Source: Burkholderia territorii (lineage in GTDB: Bacteria > Pseudomonadota > Gammaproteobacteria > Burkholderiales > Burkholderiaceae). Taken from it: a DNA stretch of 64,000 nucleotides. The DNA is taken from contig NZ_CADFEJ010000002.1 in assembly GCF_902833055.1 (NCBI RefSeq), positions 248,001-312,000 on the forward strand. Direction: 5' to 3'. Position numbers and translations under genes: made by a program. Numbering within the stretch: the first letter of the stretch is position 1; each line of letters begins with the position of its first letter. A model generated the notes under the pieces. The model was not told the DNA's origin. It saw only the letters and a program-made list of their open reading frames with translations, and made no database searches. This document shows, in pieces, positions 26,031-35,381 of the stretch.

Positions 26031-26202
26031 GCCGATCGAACCACGGGCTCGATCGCACCGTCGTCGCGCGCCGCCTCCGGTGCGCGCGACGCCGTACACC
26101 CGATCGCGCTGCCGCAGGATTCCGATTAGCATAGGCGCGACACCTCGCGCGCCCGATCCCGGCGCGCGTCGCCTCGCACTGCGCTGCTCCGGAACTCTCC
26201 CG

Positions 26203-26712
26203 ATGACGATCACGACCCGCCTGCTCGACGCGGCCGATGCCGCCCGTTTCCAGACCGTTCGCCTGCGCGCGGTCGACACCGCGCCCACTTCGTTCCTGCC
26301 GACACTCGCCGAGGAAGCCGCCGTACCGATCGACGAGTTCGCGACGCGCATCACGCCGACACACGAACGGGCCGTATTCGGCGCGTTCGACGGCGATACG
26401 CTCGTCGGCATCACGGGCGTGCGCCGCGACGCGCGCGCGAAGATCGCGCACAAGGCAACGATCTGGGGCGTGTTCGTCGATCCCGCGTATCGCGGGCGCG
26501 GCATCGCGCAATCGCTGCTCGACAACGCGACCGCGCATGCCGCGCAGGCATGGCAGTGCAAGCAATTGATGCTCTGCGTGAACGCGGTCAATGGCGCGGC
26601 GGAACGGCTGTATGCGTCACAAGGGTTCGTGCGCTTCGGCACGGAGCCACGGTCGCTATTGGTCGACGGGCAGTTTTACGACGAGCACTACATGGTGAAG
26701 ACGTTGGTGTAG
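26203..26712 (+). CDS. GNAT-family N-acetyltransferase
   Basis: A 169-residue acetyl-CoA-dependent transferase. The acetyl-CoA loop is clear in WGVFVDPAYRGRGIAQSLLD (about 86-105), with the following strand KQLMLCVNAVNGAAERLYASQGF giving the C-terminal GNAT motif. The ATG at 26203 gives a normal length; the frame is open upstream to 26080. It stands alone on the plus strand, convergent with the orphan pilin gene. The acceptor substrate is unknown. Confidence 0.86.
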   Translation: MTITTRLLDAADAARFQTVRLRAVDTAPTSFLPTLAEEAAVPIDEFATRITPTHERAVFGAFDGDTLVGITGVRRDARAKIAHKATIWGVFVDPAYRGRGIAQSLLDNATAHAAQAWQCKQLMLCVNAVNGAAERLYASQGFVRFGTEPRSLLVDGQFYDEHYMVKTLV

Positions 26713-26968
26713 CGTGCGGCCGCCACGTACGGGAAGCCGCGCTTACGTAAGTGAGCACTGACCCAGCAGCGCAATGCGCTTGGAAGCGCCCCGCCATCCG
26801 CAGCCACGCCGCCGGCCAGCGCCCTACGCGGGCGCCGAACGACGCGATCGGGATGTGAGCACACACCAACTTTCCATACAACACGACCCTGTCGACCGGC
26901 CAGCGCCGGTTTATGCGCAAAAACTCCAATAGCAGCCACTCGGCCGCTGACACCGGCCGGTCGACTCC

Positions 26969-27541
26969 TCATCTGCCGGCAGTCGCGCCCACACCGCCCG
27001 GCGCCCTGTCCTCTCCCGCCGAAGCGACCGGTTCGAACATGAGCATCAGGTCGCCCCGATAGCTTCCGTTGACCTCGGCCGCACCGTGCGCGGCCGGCGC
27101 AGTGGCGCTGACCGTCAGGCTGCGCGTTTCGTCGTAGCCGTTGATACCCGGCTTGGCCAGTGTGAGCGTGCGAGCGCCGTCGCCCACGAGTTCCGCGCGA
27201 CCTGTGTCGTTTGCCAGCATGACTTTCGTATCGGTCATGTCGTAGCGGCCGTTCGACAACGTCAGCGGCTGCAGCAGCGCGACGTGGATATCGGGGTTCG
27301 TCGTGTAAATGCGGACCGGCAGCGTCGCGCCGAACGCCTGCCGGGCGCCGCCCGTCGGCTTCAGTTCGACCACACCATATCCGGCTGCCGTGTCCGGCTT
27401 CGACACGAACAGGCTGTCGTCGATGCGCGCCGTCAGCCGGATCGTCTTGACGACCGCTTGCGGCGACGTCGGGCCTGCGTGGACGATGCCGGTGAATGCG
27501 ATGCATCCGGCCGCCGCGATGATGCATTTGCCGATCTTCAT
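26969..27541 (-). CDS. Orphan CS1-type pilin-like protein
   Basis: A 190-residue secreted protein of the CS1 major-pilin family, distantly related to the pilin at 7143-7643. The signal peptide (about 1-22, ending GIVHA) is followed by VVKTIRLTARIDDSLFV, the donor-strand-like N-terminus, and pilin-like strands. It is longer than the operon pilin because of a C-terminal Gly/Ala tail (about 165-190). The ATG at 27541 was chosen; upstream open frame to 27697 lacks a signal peptide. No chaperone, usher or tip gene is near, so it would depend on the machinery at 3-8.5 kb or be unused. Confidence 0.72.
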   Translation of the reverse strand: MKIGKCIIAAAGCIAFTGIVHAGPTSPQAVVKTIRLTARIDDSLFVSKPDTAAGYGVVELKPTGGARQAFGATLPVRIYTTNPDIHVALLQPLTLSNGRYDMTDTKVMLANDTGRAELVGDGARTLTLAKPGINGYDETRSLTVSATAPAAHGAAEVNGSYRGDLMLMFEPVASAGEDRAPGGVGATAGR

Positions 27542-28066
27542 TTTATATTCCGTATTCAGGCCGTCTTTTTTAAAATCCGAACACCGTTCATTACCCGCTC
27601 GGTTCGAACTCGGCATTCCGTCCATTCCATTCGTCCGCGACATTTCGTTATCTCGGAATTCGAATGCAATATCCCCGTGGAATACGCTGTTCGCCATCGC
27701 GTGCGAGATCGATAATGCGTTCGCCTTGCTTGCTCCCGGTTGAGTTCGCCATTCGCAAGGCAGAATTCACTGCATCCGAAGATGCCGTCATACGGCGACA
27801 TGCTCGAACGATAGGCCGTGAAAAGCCGGAAAAAAATACAGGGAAACCTTCATGCGGATTTGCGGTTTTTATTCACCTGTGCCATCGCTCGATCAAATAG
27901 AGGCAAGCAATGCATGACACGGATAATCCGCTGTCACGCACGGCAAGTGGCGCGGCATTCCCTCGCGTCTGCCAGCTCCTGCACGCGCCTCGGTAATTTC
28001 GCCTCTATTCAGCCACCCGCGCTCCGCGCTATCGTCTTCGTCATCTTCACAACCGAGGAGCCGCAC
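27542..28066. other. Divergent intergenic region, orphan pilin and aminotransferase
   Basis: This stretch is richer in A/T than flanking genes and holds the promoters of two divergent genes. No coding frame is convincing. No RcsB-like box was found here, unlike the main pilus operon. The aminotransferase ribosome site (GAGGAG) lies at its right end. Confidence 0.5.
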
Positions 28067-29428
28067 TTGTCTTCCCGCCACGGAGTCGACCTCATCCGCG
28101 CCCGCGCACTGTTCGATCGCGAGCGCCGTGCATTCACCGAAGCCATGCCGATCTCCCGCGCGTTGTCCGCGGAAGCGTCGGAGCATTTGCTGTTCGGCGT
28201 GCCGTTGCACTGGATGCAGGACTGGTCGACGCCGTTCTCGCTGGTCGTGAAGGAAGCGCGCGGTGCGACGTTCACCGACGTCGACGGCCATCGTTACGCG
28301 GACTTCTGCCTCGGCGACACCGGCGCGATGTTCGGCCATGCACCCGAGCCGGTCGCCCGCGCACTTGCGGAGCAGGCGACGCGCGGCTATACGACGATGC
28401 TGCCGAGCGAGGATGCCGCATGGGTGGCGCGCGAACTCGCGCGGCGCTTCAAGCTGCCCGTCTGGCAATTCGCGCTGAGCGCGAGCGACGCGAACCGCTT
28501 CGTGCTGCGCTGGGCGCGCGCGGCCACCGGCCGCAATACGATCGTCGTGTTCAACGGCTGCTATCACGGCACGGTCGACGACGTATTCGTCGATCTCGTC
28601 GACGGCCGCCCGGTGCAGCGCGACAGCCTGCTCGGACAGTCCTACGACCTGCTCGCGAACACACGCGTCGTCGAGTTCAACGATCTCGACGCGCTCGAAG
28701 CAGCGCTGAAGGATGGCGACGTCGCATGCGTGCTCGCCGAGCCGGCGATGACGAACATCGGGATGGTGCTGCCCGATCCGGGCTTCTGGGAAGCGGCACG
28801 CGAGCTGACGCGCCGCTACGGCACGCTGCTCGTGATCGACGAAACGCACACGATCAGCAGCGGCCCGGGCGGCTACGCGGCCGCGCACGGTCTCGAACCG
28901 GACGCGCTGGTGGTCGGCAAGCCGATCGCGGGCGGCGTGCCGTGCGCGGTGTACGGCTTCAGCGCCGAATTCGCGGCGCGCGCGAAGCAGGCAAAGCTGA
29001 ATGCGCCGCCCGGCCATTCCGGGATCGGCACGACGCTCACCGCGAACATGCTGGCGATGCGCGCGGTGCGGGCGACGCTCGCCGACGTGGCGACCGATGC
29101 CGCGTATGCGCACATGTTCGAACTGGCCGCGCGGCTTGCGACCGGGCTCGAACGGGCGATCGCGAAACGCGGGCTGCCATGGTGCGTGACGCGCATCGGT
29201 GCGCGCACCGAGTTCCAGTTCACGCCCGTGCCGCCGCGCAACGGCACGATCGCGGGCGAACAGCTCGACAGCGAGCTCGAACACATCGTGCATCTGTACC
29301 TGCTGAATCGCGGCGTGCTGATCACGCCGTTCCACAACATGATGCTCGTGTGTCCGCAGACGACGACCGACGACGTCGATATGCTCGTCGCGCAGTTCGA
29401 CGCATGCCTGGGCGAGCTCGTCGAATGA
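28067..29428 (+). CDS. Class III aminotransferase (GSA-aminotransferase-like)
   Basis: A 453-residue PLP-dependent enzyme of the class III (glutamate-1-semialdehyde 2,1-aminomutase-like) family. Residues include the cofactor-binding YHGT motif (FNGCYHGTVDD, about 165), the Asp in LLVIDETHT (about 258) and Lys in VVGKPIAGG (about 285). The start is a TTG at 28067 (GAGGAG 6 nt upstream); the next ATG would remove family-conserved N-terminal sequence, and upstream in-frame ATGs lie in non-coding DNA. It is monocistronic and convergent with the M20 hydrolase operon. It probably acts on an amino acid or amine; it is not the heme-pathway HemL, which is usually about 430 residues with different motifs. 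Confidence 0.84.
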   Translation: MSSRHGVDLIRARALFDRERRAFTEAMPISRALSAEASEHLLFGVPLHWMQDWSTPFSLVVKEARGATFTDVDGHRYADFCLGDTGAMFGHAPEPVARALAEQATRGYTTMLPSEDAAWVARELARRFKLPVWQFALSASDANRFVLRWARAATGRNTIVVFNGCYHGTVDDVFVDLVDGRPVQRDSLLGQSYDLLANTRVVEFNDLDALEAALKDGDVACVLAEPAMTNIGMVLPDPGFWEAARELTRRYGTLLVIDETHTISSGPGGYAAAHGLEPDALVVGKPIAGGVPCAVYGFSAEFAARAKQAKLNAPPGHSGIGTTLTANMLAMRAVRATLADVATDAAYAHMFELAARLATGLERAIAKRGLPWCVTRIGARTEFQFTPVPPRNGTIAGEQLDSELEHIVHLYLLNRGVLITPFHNMMLVCPQTTTDDVDMLVAQFDACLGELVE

Positions 29429-29690
29429 TTGAATGCCGGCGGCGGAGAAACCCGCGGATCGATTGACGCTCCCTCCGCCCGAAGCGGAGGACGCCCGCCG
29501 TCGGCGATGCACGTTCGCATCGGCACGTGTTCGATGGGGCATTGACATCACGATCGTGCACGACACGCGGGATGACGCGGAAAGTCCTGGCGATCCTCCG
29601 TCGCACGCGCCCCGCCGGCGCGCCGGGCAAGCGGGCGGCGCAAGCGTGAAGCCGCGCGCAGGCCGCGCTGCTCCGCCGGCCTGACGCCCG

Positions 29691-30890
29691 TTACACCGCC
29701 TTCAGCGCGCGCCGCGCCACTTCCGCGAAATAGCGCGCACCCACCGGCAGGATCTCGTCGTTGAAATCGTACGTCGCGTTGTGCAGCGGCACGCCGCCGC
29801 GCGCGGCCGCATCACCGTTGCCGATGAACACGAAGTTGCCCGGAACGGCCTGCAGGAACGCGCCGAAGTCTTCGGAGATCATCATCGGCTGCACGTCGGC
29901 GTTCACCGCGTCGGCGCCCGCGACCTGCGCGGCGGCCTGCACGGCCGTGTCGACCCATTCCGGAGAATTCACCGTCGGCGCGAACTCGTGCGTGTACTCG
30001 AACGTGCAGGTCGCGCCGTGCGCGCGGCAAATGCCTTCGCTGATCTCGCGCATCCGCGTTTCCAGCAGCGTCTGCACGTCGCGCGAATAGCTGCGCGTGT
30101 CGCCCTTGATCGTCACCGTCGACGGCAGCACGTTGCGCAGCCCGTCGGTGATGAATTCCGCGCATGAGATCACGGCCTGCTCGCCCGGATCGAGATTGCG
30201 CGACACGATCGTCTGGAGCGCGAGCACGATCTGCGAACCGATCACGATCGGATCGATGCCCATGTGCGGGCGTGCCGCATGCGTGCCTCGTCCATCGATT
30301 CGGATCACGAAGTTGTCCTCGCTCGCCATGATGCCGCCCGCGCGCGTCGCGAACGTGCCGGCGCGCATGCCCGGCATGTTGTGCGCGCCGAAGATCGCGT
30401 CGACCGGGAAGCGCTCGAACAGGCCGTCGGCCATCATCGCCTTCGCGCCACGGCCATGCTCCTCGGCCGGCTGGAAGATAAAGCGCACCGTGCCGTCGAA
30501 GTCCTTGCGCTCGGCCAGCAGTTGCGCCGCGCCGAGCACCATCGACATGTGGCCGTCGTGCCCGCACGCGTGCATCTTGCCCGGCGTGCGCGACGCATGT
30601 TCGCGGCCCGGCGCGTGTTCGGCGATGTTCAGCGCATCCATGTCCGCGCGGATGCCGATCGCGCGCGTGCCGGTGCCGGCCGTCAGGTTCGCGACGAGCC
30701 CGGTGCCGCCGATTCCGCGATGCACGTCGAGCCCGAGCGTCGTCAGAATCCGCGCCACGTAGTCCGATGTGTTCACTTCCTCGAAACCCGTCTCCGGGTG
30801 CTGGTGCAGATGCCGGCGCCAGGTTTTCAGTTGTCGCTGCAGCGTGCTTTCTTCCGTTGCGTCCATCGTGCTTGCCTCGTCGGTCGTCAT
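29691..30890 (-). CDS. M20-family amidohydrolase (hippurate hydrolase-like)
   Basis: A 399-residue metallo-amidohydrolase. M20D signatures are present: MHACGHDGHMSMVL (about 108-122), the catalytic/metal Glu pair in QPAEEHGRG (about 145-155), the HAARPH segment of the dimerisation domain (about 205) and the C-terminal His. Such enzymes cleave N-acyl amino acids. The ATG at 30890 lies 14 bp after the diaminopropionate ammonia-lyase gene stop, so both are one operon. It may release an amino acid from an N-acyl form that the lyase then degrades (inference). Confidence 0.87.
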   Translation of the reverse strand: MTTDEASTMDATEESTLQRQLKTWRRHLHQHPETGFEEVNTSDYVARILTTLGLDVHRGIGGTGLVANLTAGTGTRAIGIRADMDALNIAEHAPGREHASRTPGKMHACGHDGHMSMVLGAAQLLAERKDFDGTVRFIFQPAEEHGRGAKAMMADGLFERFPVDAIFGAHNMPGMRAGTFATRAGGIMASEDNFVIRIDGRGTHAARPHMGIDPIVIGSQIVLALQTIVSRNLDPGEQAVISCAEFITDGLRNVLPSTVTIKGDTRSYSRDVQTLLETRMREISEGICRAHGATCTFEYTHEFAPTVNSPEWVDTAVQAAAQVAGADAVNADVQPMMISEDFGAFLQAVPGNFVFIGNGDAAARGGVPLHNATYDFNDEILPVGARYFAEVARRALKAV

Positions 30891-30904
30891 GTCGTTTGGT
30901 TCGC

Positions 30905-32140
30905 TCAGGCCATCGCCGCTGCCCGGTTCAGCCAGTCGCGCTGGCGTGCGAGCACCGCGTCGGCCGTGTCGCCGACGCACTGCCGGTAGACCGACGGCGC
31001 GGTCGCGCCTTCCGTGTTGATCGCGAGCACGCGCGCGTTCGCGTCGAGCCCGATCTGCCGCGCCAGCGCCGGGTCGCGCATCAGCACGGTCAGCCCCGCG
31101 ATGCCCGCCGCGCCCGACTCGCCGGACACGAACGGCACGTCGCGTTCGCTGCCGGCGGCAAGCCCGCGCATCGCCTGCACCGCGTCGTCGTCGTCGATCA
31201 GCATGAAGTGGTCGATGCACGGCTCGAGGAAGTCCCACGCGAGCGGCGACGCCTCGCCGCACGCGAGCCCGGCCATCACCGAATCGACGCTGCCGGTCGC
31301 CTTCGTCGCGCGCCCGGCGAGCGCGCTCTGGTACAGGCAATCGGCCTGACGCGGCTCGACGACGATGAAATGCGGCCGCCGTGCGCCTGCGTGCTCCCAC
31401 AGATAACTCGCGACACCGGCCGCGAGGCCGCCCACGCCGCCTTGCAGGAACACGTGCGTAAACGGCCGGCCGTCTTCGCCGGCGGGCTGCTGCGCGAGCG
31501 CCTCGGCCGCGATCACGCCGTAGCCCTGCATCACGTCGCGCGGTATCGCCTCGTAGCCGTCGTATGACGTATCCGACACGACGTGCCGGCCATTCGCGTC
31601 CGCGAGCCGCGCGGCGTGCACGACGGATTCGTCGTAGTTGCCGGCGATCCGCACGATCCGCGCGCCGTGCGCGGCGATCGCATGCTCGCGCTCCGCGTCG
31701 ACGCGCGCATGCAGCACGATCACGCAGCGGCAGCCGATCGCGCGCGCGGCGGCGGCCAGCGCACGGCCGTGATTGCCGTCTGTCGCGCTGATCACCGTGA
31801 GCCCGGCCAGCGACGCCGCGTAGCGCCCGGTGACGAGCCCGCACGGATCGAGCGCCTCGTTGCGCCGCAGCCGCTTCACGAGCCGCATCAGCGCGATCGG
31901 CGCGCCGAGCGCCTTGAAGCTGCCGAGCGGCGAACGGCATGCTTCGTCCTTCACGCCGACGCTCGCGACGCCGAGCCGCGCGGCCAGGTCGGGCAATATG
32001 CGCAACGGCGTGCGCGCCGCGCCGACGAGCGGCCAGTGCGACAGCCACGCGCCGCTCTCGTCGGCCGCGGCGATGTTCATGATGCGGCGCAGCGCGTCGG
32101 GATAATCGGCGCGCTGCGCGCGGGGATTGGCGATGAGCAT
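30905..32140 (-). CDS. dpaL: Diaminopropionate ammonia-lyase
   Basis: A 411-residue PLP enzyme that converts 2,3-diaminopropionate to pyruvate and ammonia. The cofactor Lys is in SPLGSFKALGAP (about 75-85), the PLP-phosphate Gly-rich loop in HVFLQGGVGGLAAGV (about 228-245), and the family ATDGNHGRALA motif is present (about 118-130). It is the first gene of an operon with the M20 hydrolase. It is divergent from an Lrp regulator gene, from which it is separated by 180 bp of A/T-richer promoter sequence. Confidence 0.9.
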   Translation of the reverse strand: MLIANPRAQRADYPDALRRIMNIAAADESGAWLSHWPLVGAARTPLRILPDLAARLGVASVGVKDEACRSPLGSFKALGAPIALMRLVKRLRRNEALDPCGLVTGRYAASLAGLTVISATDGNHGRALAAAARAIGCRCVIVLHARVDAEREHAIAAHGARIVRIAGNYDESVVHAARLADANGRHVVSDTSYDGYEAIPRDVMQGYGVIAAEALAQQPAGEDGRPFTHVFLQGGVGGLAAGVASYLWEHAGARRPHFIVVEPRQADCLYQSALAGRATKATGSVDSVMAGLACGEASPLAWDFLEPCIDHFMLIDDDDAVQAMRGLAAGSERDVPFVSGESGAAGIAGLTVLMRDPALARQIGLDANARVLAINTEGATAPSVYRQCVGDTADAVLARQRDWLNRAAAMA

Positions 32141-32320
32141 GGCGGAAAGGGCTCCGGAAAAAGGGCGGCGCAGGCGGCCCGTCGGTGGATGCGGTACGCG
32201 CGCATACGGGTTGCGCTCGCCGTCGGTCCGAAAATAATATTGCGCAAGCCGGTCAACAAAATCGCCAAATCAGCGAGCCGGACGCAAAAATTTCTCATTT
32301 TTCGAGGCTACCGCGCCATC
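32141..32320. promoter_or_regulatory. Divergent promoter region dpaL / lrp-type regulator
   Basis: 180 bp between the divergent diaminopropionate ammonia-lyase and Lrp-type regulator genes, containing an A/T-rich section (32220-32300; AAAATAATATTG and AAAAATTTCTC strings) that fits -10/-35 elements and an Lrp-type binding region. Individual sites were not defined. Confidence 0.5.
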
Positions 32321-32797
32321 ATGTCCATTCCACTCGATACGTTCGATCGCAAGCTGCTGATGGAAGTCCAGCGTGACGCGCACACGCCTCAGAACGAGCT
32401 CGGCGCCCGCGTGAACCTGTCGACCGCCGCCGTGAACCGTCGCTTGCGGCGGCTCGCGGAAAGCGGCGTGATCGAGCGCTATACGGCCGTCGTCGCGCCG
32501 GAGAAGGTCGATCATCCGCTGACGATCGTCGTGAACGTCGAAGTCGAGAGCGAGCAGATCGACCAGCTCGACGCGATGAAGCGCACCTTCGAGCGCTGCC
32601 CGCAGATCCAGCAGTGCTACTACGTGACCGGGGAATGGGATTTCGTGCTGATCCTGGCCGTGCGCAACATGGATCAGTACAACGCGCTCACGCGCGAGCT
32701 GTTCTTCGCGAACAACAACGTGAAGCGCTTCAAGACGCTGGTGAGCATGAGCCGCGTGAAGGTCGGGCTCGAGGTGCCGGTCGAGGCCGGCGAATGA
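32321..32797 (+). CDS. Lrp/AsnC-family transcriptional regulator
   Basis: A 158-residue regulator. The N-terminal helix-turn-helix (about 5-60; FDRKLLMEVQRDAHTPQNEL) is followed by the RAM effector domain (about 70-150), with the conserved GEWDFVLIL element. The start ATG 32321 has no strong ribosome site. It is divergent from the dpaL-M20 operon and probably controls it in response to an amino acid, as is usual for such pairs (inference). Confidence 0.88.
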   Translation: MSIPLDTFDRKLLMEVQRDAHTPQNELGARVNLSTAAVNRRLRRLAESGVIERYTAVVAPEKVDHPLTIVVNVEVESEQIDQLDAMKRTFERCPQIQQCYYVTGEWDFVLILAVRNMDQYNALTRELFFANNNVKRFKTLVSMSRVKVGLEVPVEAGE

Positions 32798-32820
32798 AGG
32801 GTGACGGGTGACGACCGACG

Positions 32821-33438
32821 TCAGCGCCGGTCGGCCGCCAGCGCGCCGAAAAACGTCGCGACCTTGGCCTTGCTCGTCGTCTGCAACCGCGACATGAGCC
32901 CGTGGTCGACTTGCCGCAGCCCGTACGTCTCGCCGATGTCGCGCTGCATCCGGCACCAGAGGTGGGTCGCGATCTCCGCATCGACCATCGCGCGGTGCGC
33001 GCGGCCCGCCTTCGGCAGCCGCAGCATGTCGGCGAGGCTCGACAGCCGGTGACTTTGCGCGTGCGGATAGATGCGCCGCGCGACGAGCATCGTGCACGCG
33101 AACGCATGGTCGGCCGCCATGCCGAGCATGCCGAGCTCGGCTTGCCAGAACCGCTTGTCGAAGCCGGCGTTGTGCGCGACGACGGGGTGGCTTCCGACGA
33201 ATGCCGCCGCTTCCTTCATGACCTTCGACACCGGCGGCGCCGACGCGATCATCTCGTTCGTGATTCCGGTGAGCGCGACGACGTCGGACGGAATGCGGCG
33301 CCCCGCGTTCATCAGGCTCTGGTAGCGATCGACGATCTCGCCGTCGCGCAGCAGGATCACGGCGATCTCGGTCGCCCTGTCTCCCATGTTCGGGGAAAGC
33401 CCGGTTGTTTCGAAGTCGAGTACCGCTACGGTTTGCAT
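32821..33438 (-). CDS. DEDDh 3'-5' exonuclease (DnaQ-like)
   Basis: A 205-residue exonuclease of the DNA polymerase III epsilon family. Exo I is AVLDFETTGLSP (about 6-17), Exo II VVAHNAGFDKRF (about 86-98) and Exo III HRAMVDAEI (about 147-156), which supply the Asp/Glu/Asp/His-Asp set. It lacks the C-terminal polymerase-binding region of true epsilon subunits, so it is a stand-alone exonuclease. It is transcribed alone, convergent with the Lrp-type gene. Confidence 0.88.
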   Translation of the reverse strand: MQTVAVLDFETTGLSPNMGDRATEIAVILLRDGEIVDRYQSLMNAGRRIPSDVVALTGITNEMIASAPPVSKVMKEAAAFVGSHPVVAHNAGFDKRFWQAELGMLGMAADHAFACTMLVARRIYPHAQSHRLSSLADMLRLPKAGRAHRAMVDAEIATHLWCRMQRDIGETYGLRQVDHGLMSRLQTTSKAKVATFFGALAADRR

Positions 33439-33628
33439 GGTCGAATCAGGGGAAGGATGCCTGGCGAGCCACGTCGATCAAGACGCGTCGCGCCGACGCA
33501 AAAGCGCAATAGTATCCCCGGATGCGGTGTCCGACGGCAAACGCCGTCGTCGTGCGGCACTTTCGCTGCAAGACGACGGCGAACGTACCGATGCATCCGC
33601 GCATCGATACGTTCACATGCCGGCTACA

Positions 33629-35353
33629 TCAGCGACAACTGAAGCTCGCTGCCGAATTCACGTCGCCCGAGCCGTTGTAGCGGGCAACCTGCGGATACGG
33701 ACACAGCGGACGCGTGCGTCCCGCTCCCCACGACGCCGGCACGTCGGCGTTCGGCACCGCGTTCGTCGTGTCGCGCGCCGTGGCGACGATCGCCGTGGGC
33801 GCCTGCCCCTGCTCGACCCACGCGACGAGCGGCGTCAGCATGTCGAACTGGTCGGCCGCCGGCCCGCCCGAGCAATGGTTCATGCCCGGCACCGGATAGA
33901 AGCGCGCGAAGCTCGACGCGTCGCCGCCGTTCGCCTGCGCGAGCTGCCTGTACCAGTCGCTCGTGTCGTTGTACGAGAACACCGGATCGCCGGTGCCGTG
34001 ATAGACCAGCAGCTTCGCGCCGCGCGACTTCAGCGCGGACAGGTTCGTCTCGTCGGGCGGCGTCATGAACGACCACGCGGACTGCGTGTACACGCCGTTC
34101 GTCGCGAAGATCGCGGGCGCGTCGTTGTCCATGTCGAAGCCGAGCGCGAAGCCGGCGAGGTTCGCGAGCGTCGCGGCGGTTTTCGGCGGCGTCATGAACG
34201 TGAACGCCATCGCGGCCGGATCGAGCGTGATCGAGTTCGACTGCTTCCACGCCGCCCAGCCGCCGGCCGCGACGCCCGGATCGTACGGAAAGCTCGCATA
34301 GAGCGCCGTGCCCGCGCTGTTGCGTGCGCCCGCGAACACGTTCTCGAGCGCACTCTTCTGCGCGGTCGTCAGGCAGGCGCCGGTGCGCGTGCCGTTCGCG
34401 CAGGTCGGGATGTCGGCCTCGACGCTGAAATGCGCCTGGCAGGCGGCGACGTCCTGCACCATCCCGTCGGTCACGCCGTCGAGCGCATCGCACTTGTCGA
34501 GAATCGCCGCACCGACGAACTTGCGTTCCGCATCGGTGAACCCGCTGCGAATGTCAGGCAGCCCGTTCGAGCCCGTCGCCGACGCGATCTTCGCGAACTG
34601 CTGCGCGCCGTACATCTCGCCGATCGCCGCCTTGGGCAGATGCAAGCCCGGGTCGCCCGCAATGATCCCGTCGTAGTCGCCCGCGTTGCGCACCGCCGTG
34701 ACCATCGCGTGACGGCCGCCGTTCGAGCAGCCGCCGAAATAGCTGCGGTCGGGCGCCTTCCCGTATGCGAGCCGGATCACCTGCTTGGCCATCGGCGTGA
34801 GCGCGTCGACGGCGCCGTAGCCGTAGTCGAGCCGCGCCTGCGGATCGAGGCCGAACAGCGGGTTCTGCGCGGCGCTGTGTCCGGAATCCGAACTGATCAC
34901 CGCGAAGCCCTGATTCAGCGCGTCGGTCAGCGGGCCGCCGCCGCCAATCTCGCCGGTCGCGGTCAGGACGTTGCCGTCGAGCCCGCCGTTCGCCTGGTAG
35001 AAGAAGCGGCCGTTCCACGCTTTCGGCAGACGCATTTCGAAGCCGATCGCGTAGGTCTGGCCGTCCACCGCGCTCACGCGCTCGTTCATCTTCCCGGCGA
35101 TCACGCAGTGTTCGGCGATCGGCTTGCCGGCCACCGTCAGCGCGCCGGCGGCCGCGGTGGTCACCGACGTGAACGACGTGTTCGCGTACGACAGCTTCGC
35201 CGCGAGCGCGTCGCAGGTTTGCGTCATCGCGGCCGGCGTCGCGGCGCTCAGGTGCGTCGGCGTGGCGCTGACGGAATCGTCGCCACCGCAGCCGGCGAGC
35301 ATGGCTGCCGCCGACAGCGGTGCGATGCAGAAGAATGCAGATTTCCTGTTCAA
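33629..35353 (-). CDS. Tannase/feruloyl esterase-family lipoprotein
   Basis: A 574-residue exported esterase. The signal ends in a lipobox (AMLAGC, then GGDDS), so it is a surface or periplasmic lipoprotein. The family pattern is present: nucleophile in FGGCSNGGRHA (about 222), Asp in VYHGTGDPVFSYN (about 455) and His-Cys in PGMNHCSGG (about 495), where the two Cys flanking Ser and His form the typical disulfide. Such enzymes release ferulic or gallic acid from esters. It is the last gene of an operon with an MFS carrier and a porin, next to a ferulate catabolic operon with the same operator, so feruloyl ester hydrolysis is the best guess. Confidence 0.86.
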   Translation of the reverse strand: MNRKSAFFCIAPLSAAAMLAGCGGDDSVSATPTHLSAATPAAMTQTCDALAAKLSYANTSFTSVTTAAAGALTVAGKPIAEHCVIAGKMNERVSAVDGQTYAIGFEMRLPKAWNGRFFYQANGGLDGNVLTATGEIGGGGPLTDALNQGFAVISSDSGHSAAQNPLFGLDPQARLDYGYGAVDALTPMAKQVIRLAYGKAPDRSYFGGCSNGGRHAMVTAVRNAGDYDGIIAGDPGLHLPKAAIGEMYGAQQFAKIASATGSNGLPDIRSGFTDAERKFVGAAILDKCDALDGVTDGMVQDVAACQAHFSVEADIPTCANGTRTGACLTTAQKSALENVFAGARNSAGTALYASFPYDPGVAAGGWAAWKQSNSITLDPAAMAFTFMTPPKTAATLANLAGFALGFDMDNDAPAIFATNGVYTQSAWSFMTPPDETNLSALKSRGAKLLVYHGTGDPVFSYNDTSDWYRQLAQANGGDASSFARFYPVPGMNHCSGGPAADQFDMLTPLVAWVEQGQAPTAIVATARDTTNAVPNADVPASWGAGRTRPLCPYPQVARYNGSGDVNSAASFSCR

Positions 35354-35381
35354 GATGTCTCCCCGTCGTCAGGCTGCCGGA

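Noticed and set aside
27542..27850. RcsB-like box upstream of the orphan pilin
   Set aside because: Searched by eye on both strands; no TAGGA-N4-TCCTA pattern was found.
30891..32048. Upstream extension of the M20 hydrolase frame to 785 codons
   Set aside because: The extension lies inside the diaminopropionate ammonia-lyase gene and is Arg-rich. The hydrolase starts at 30890.
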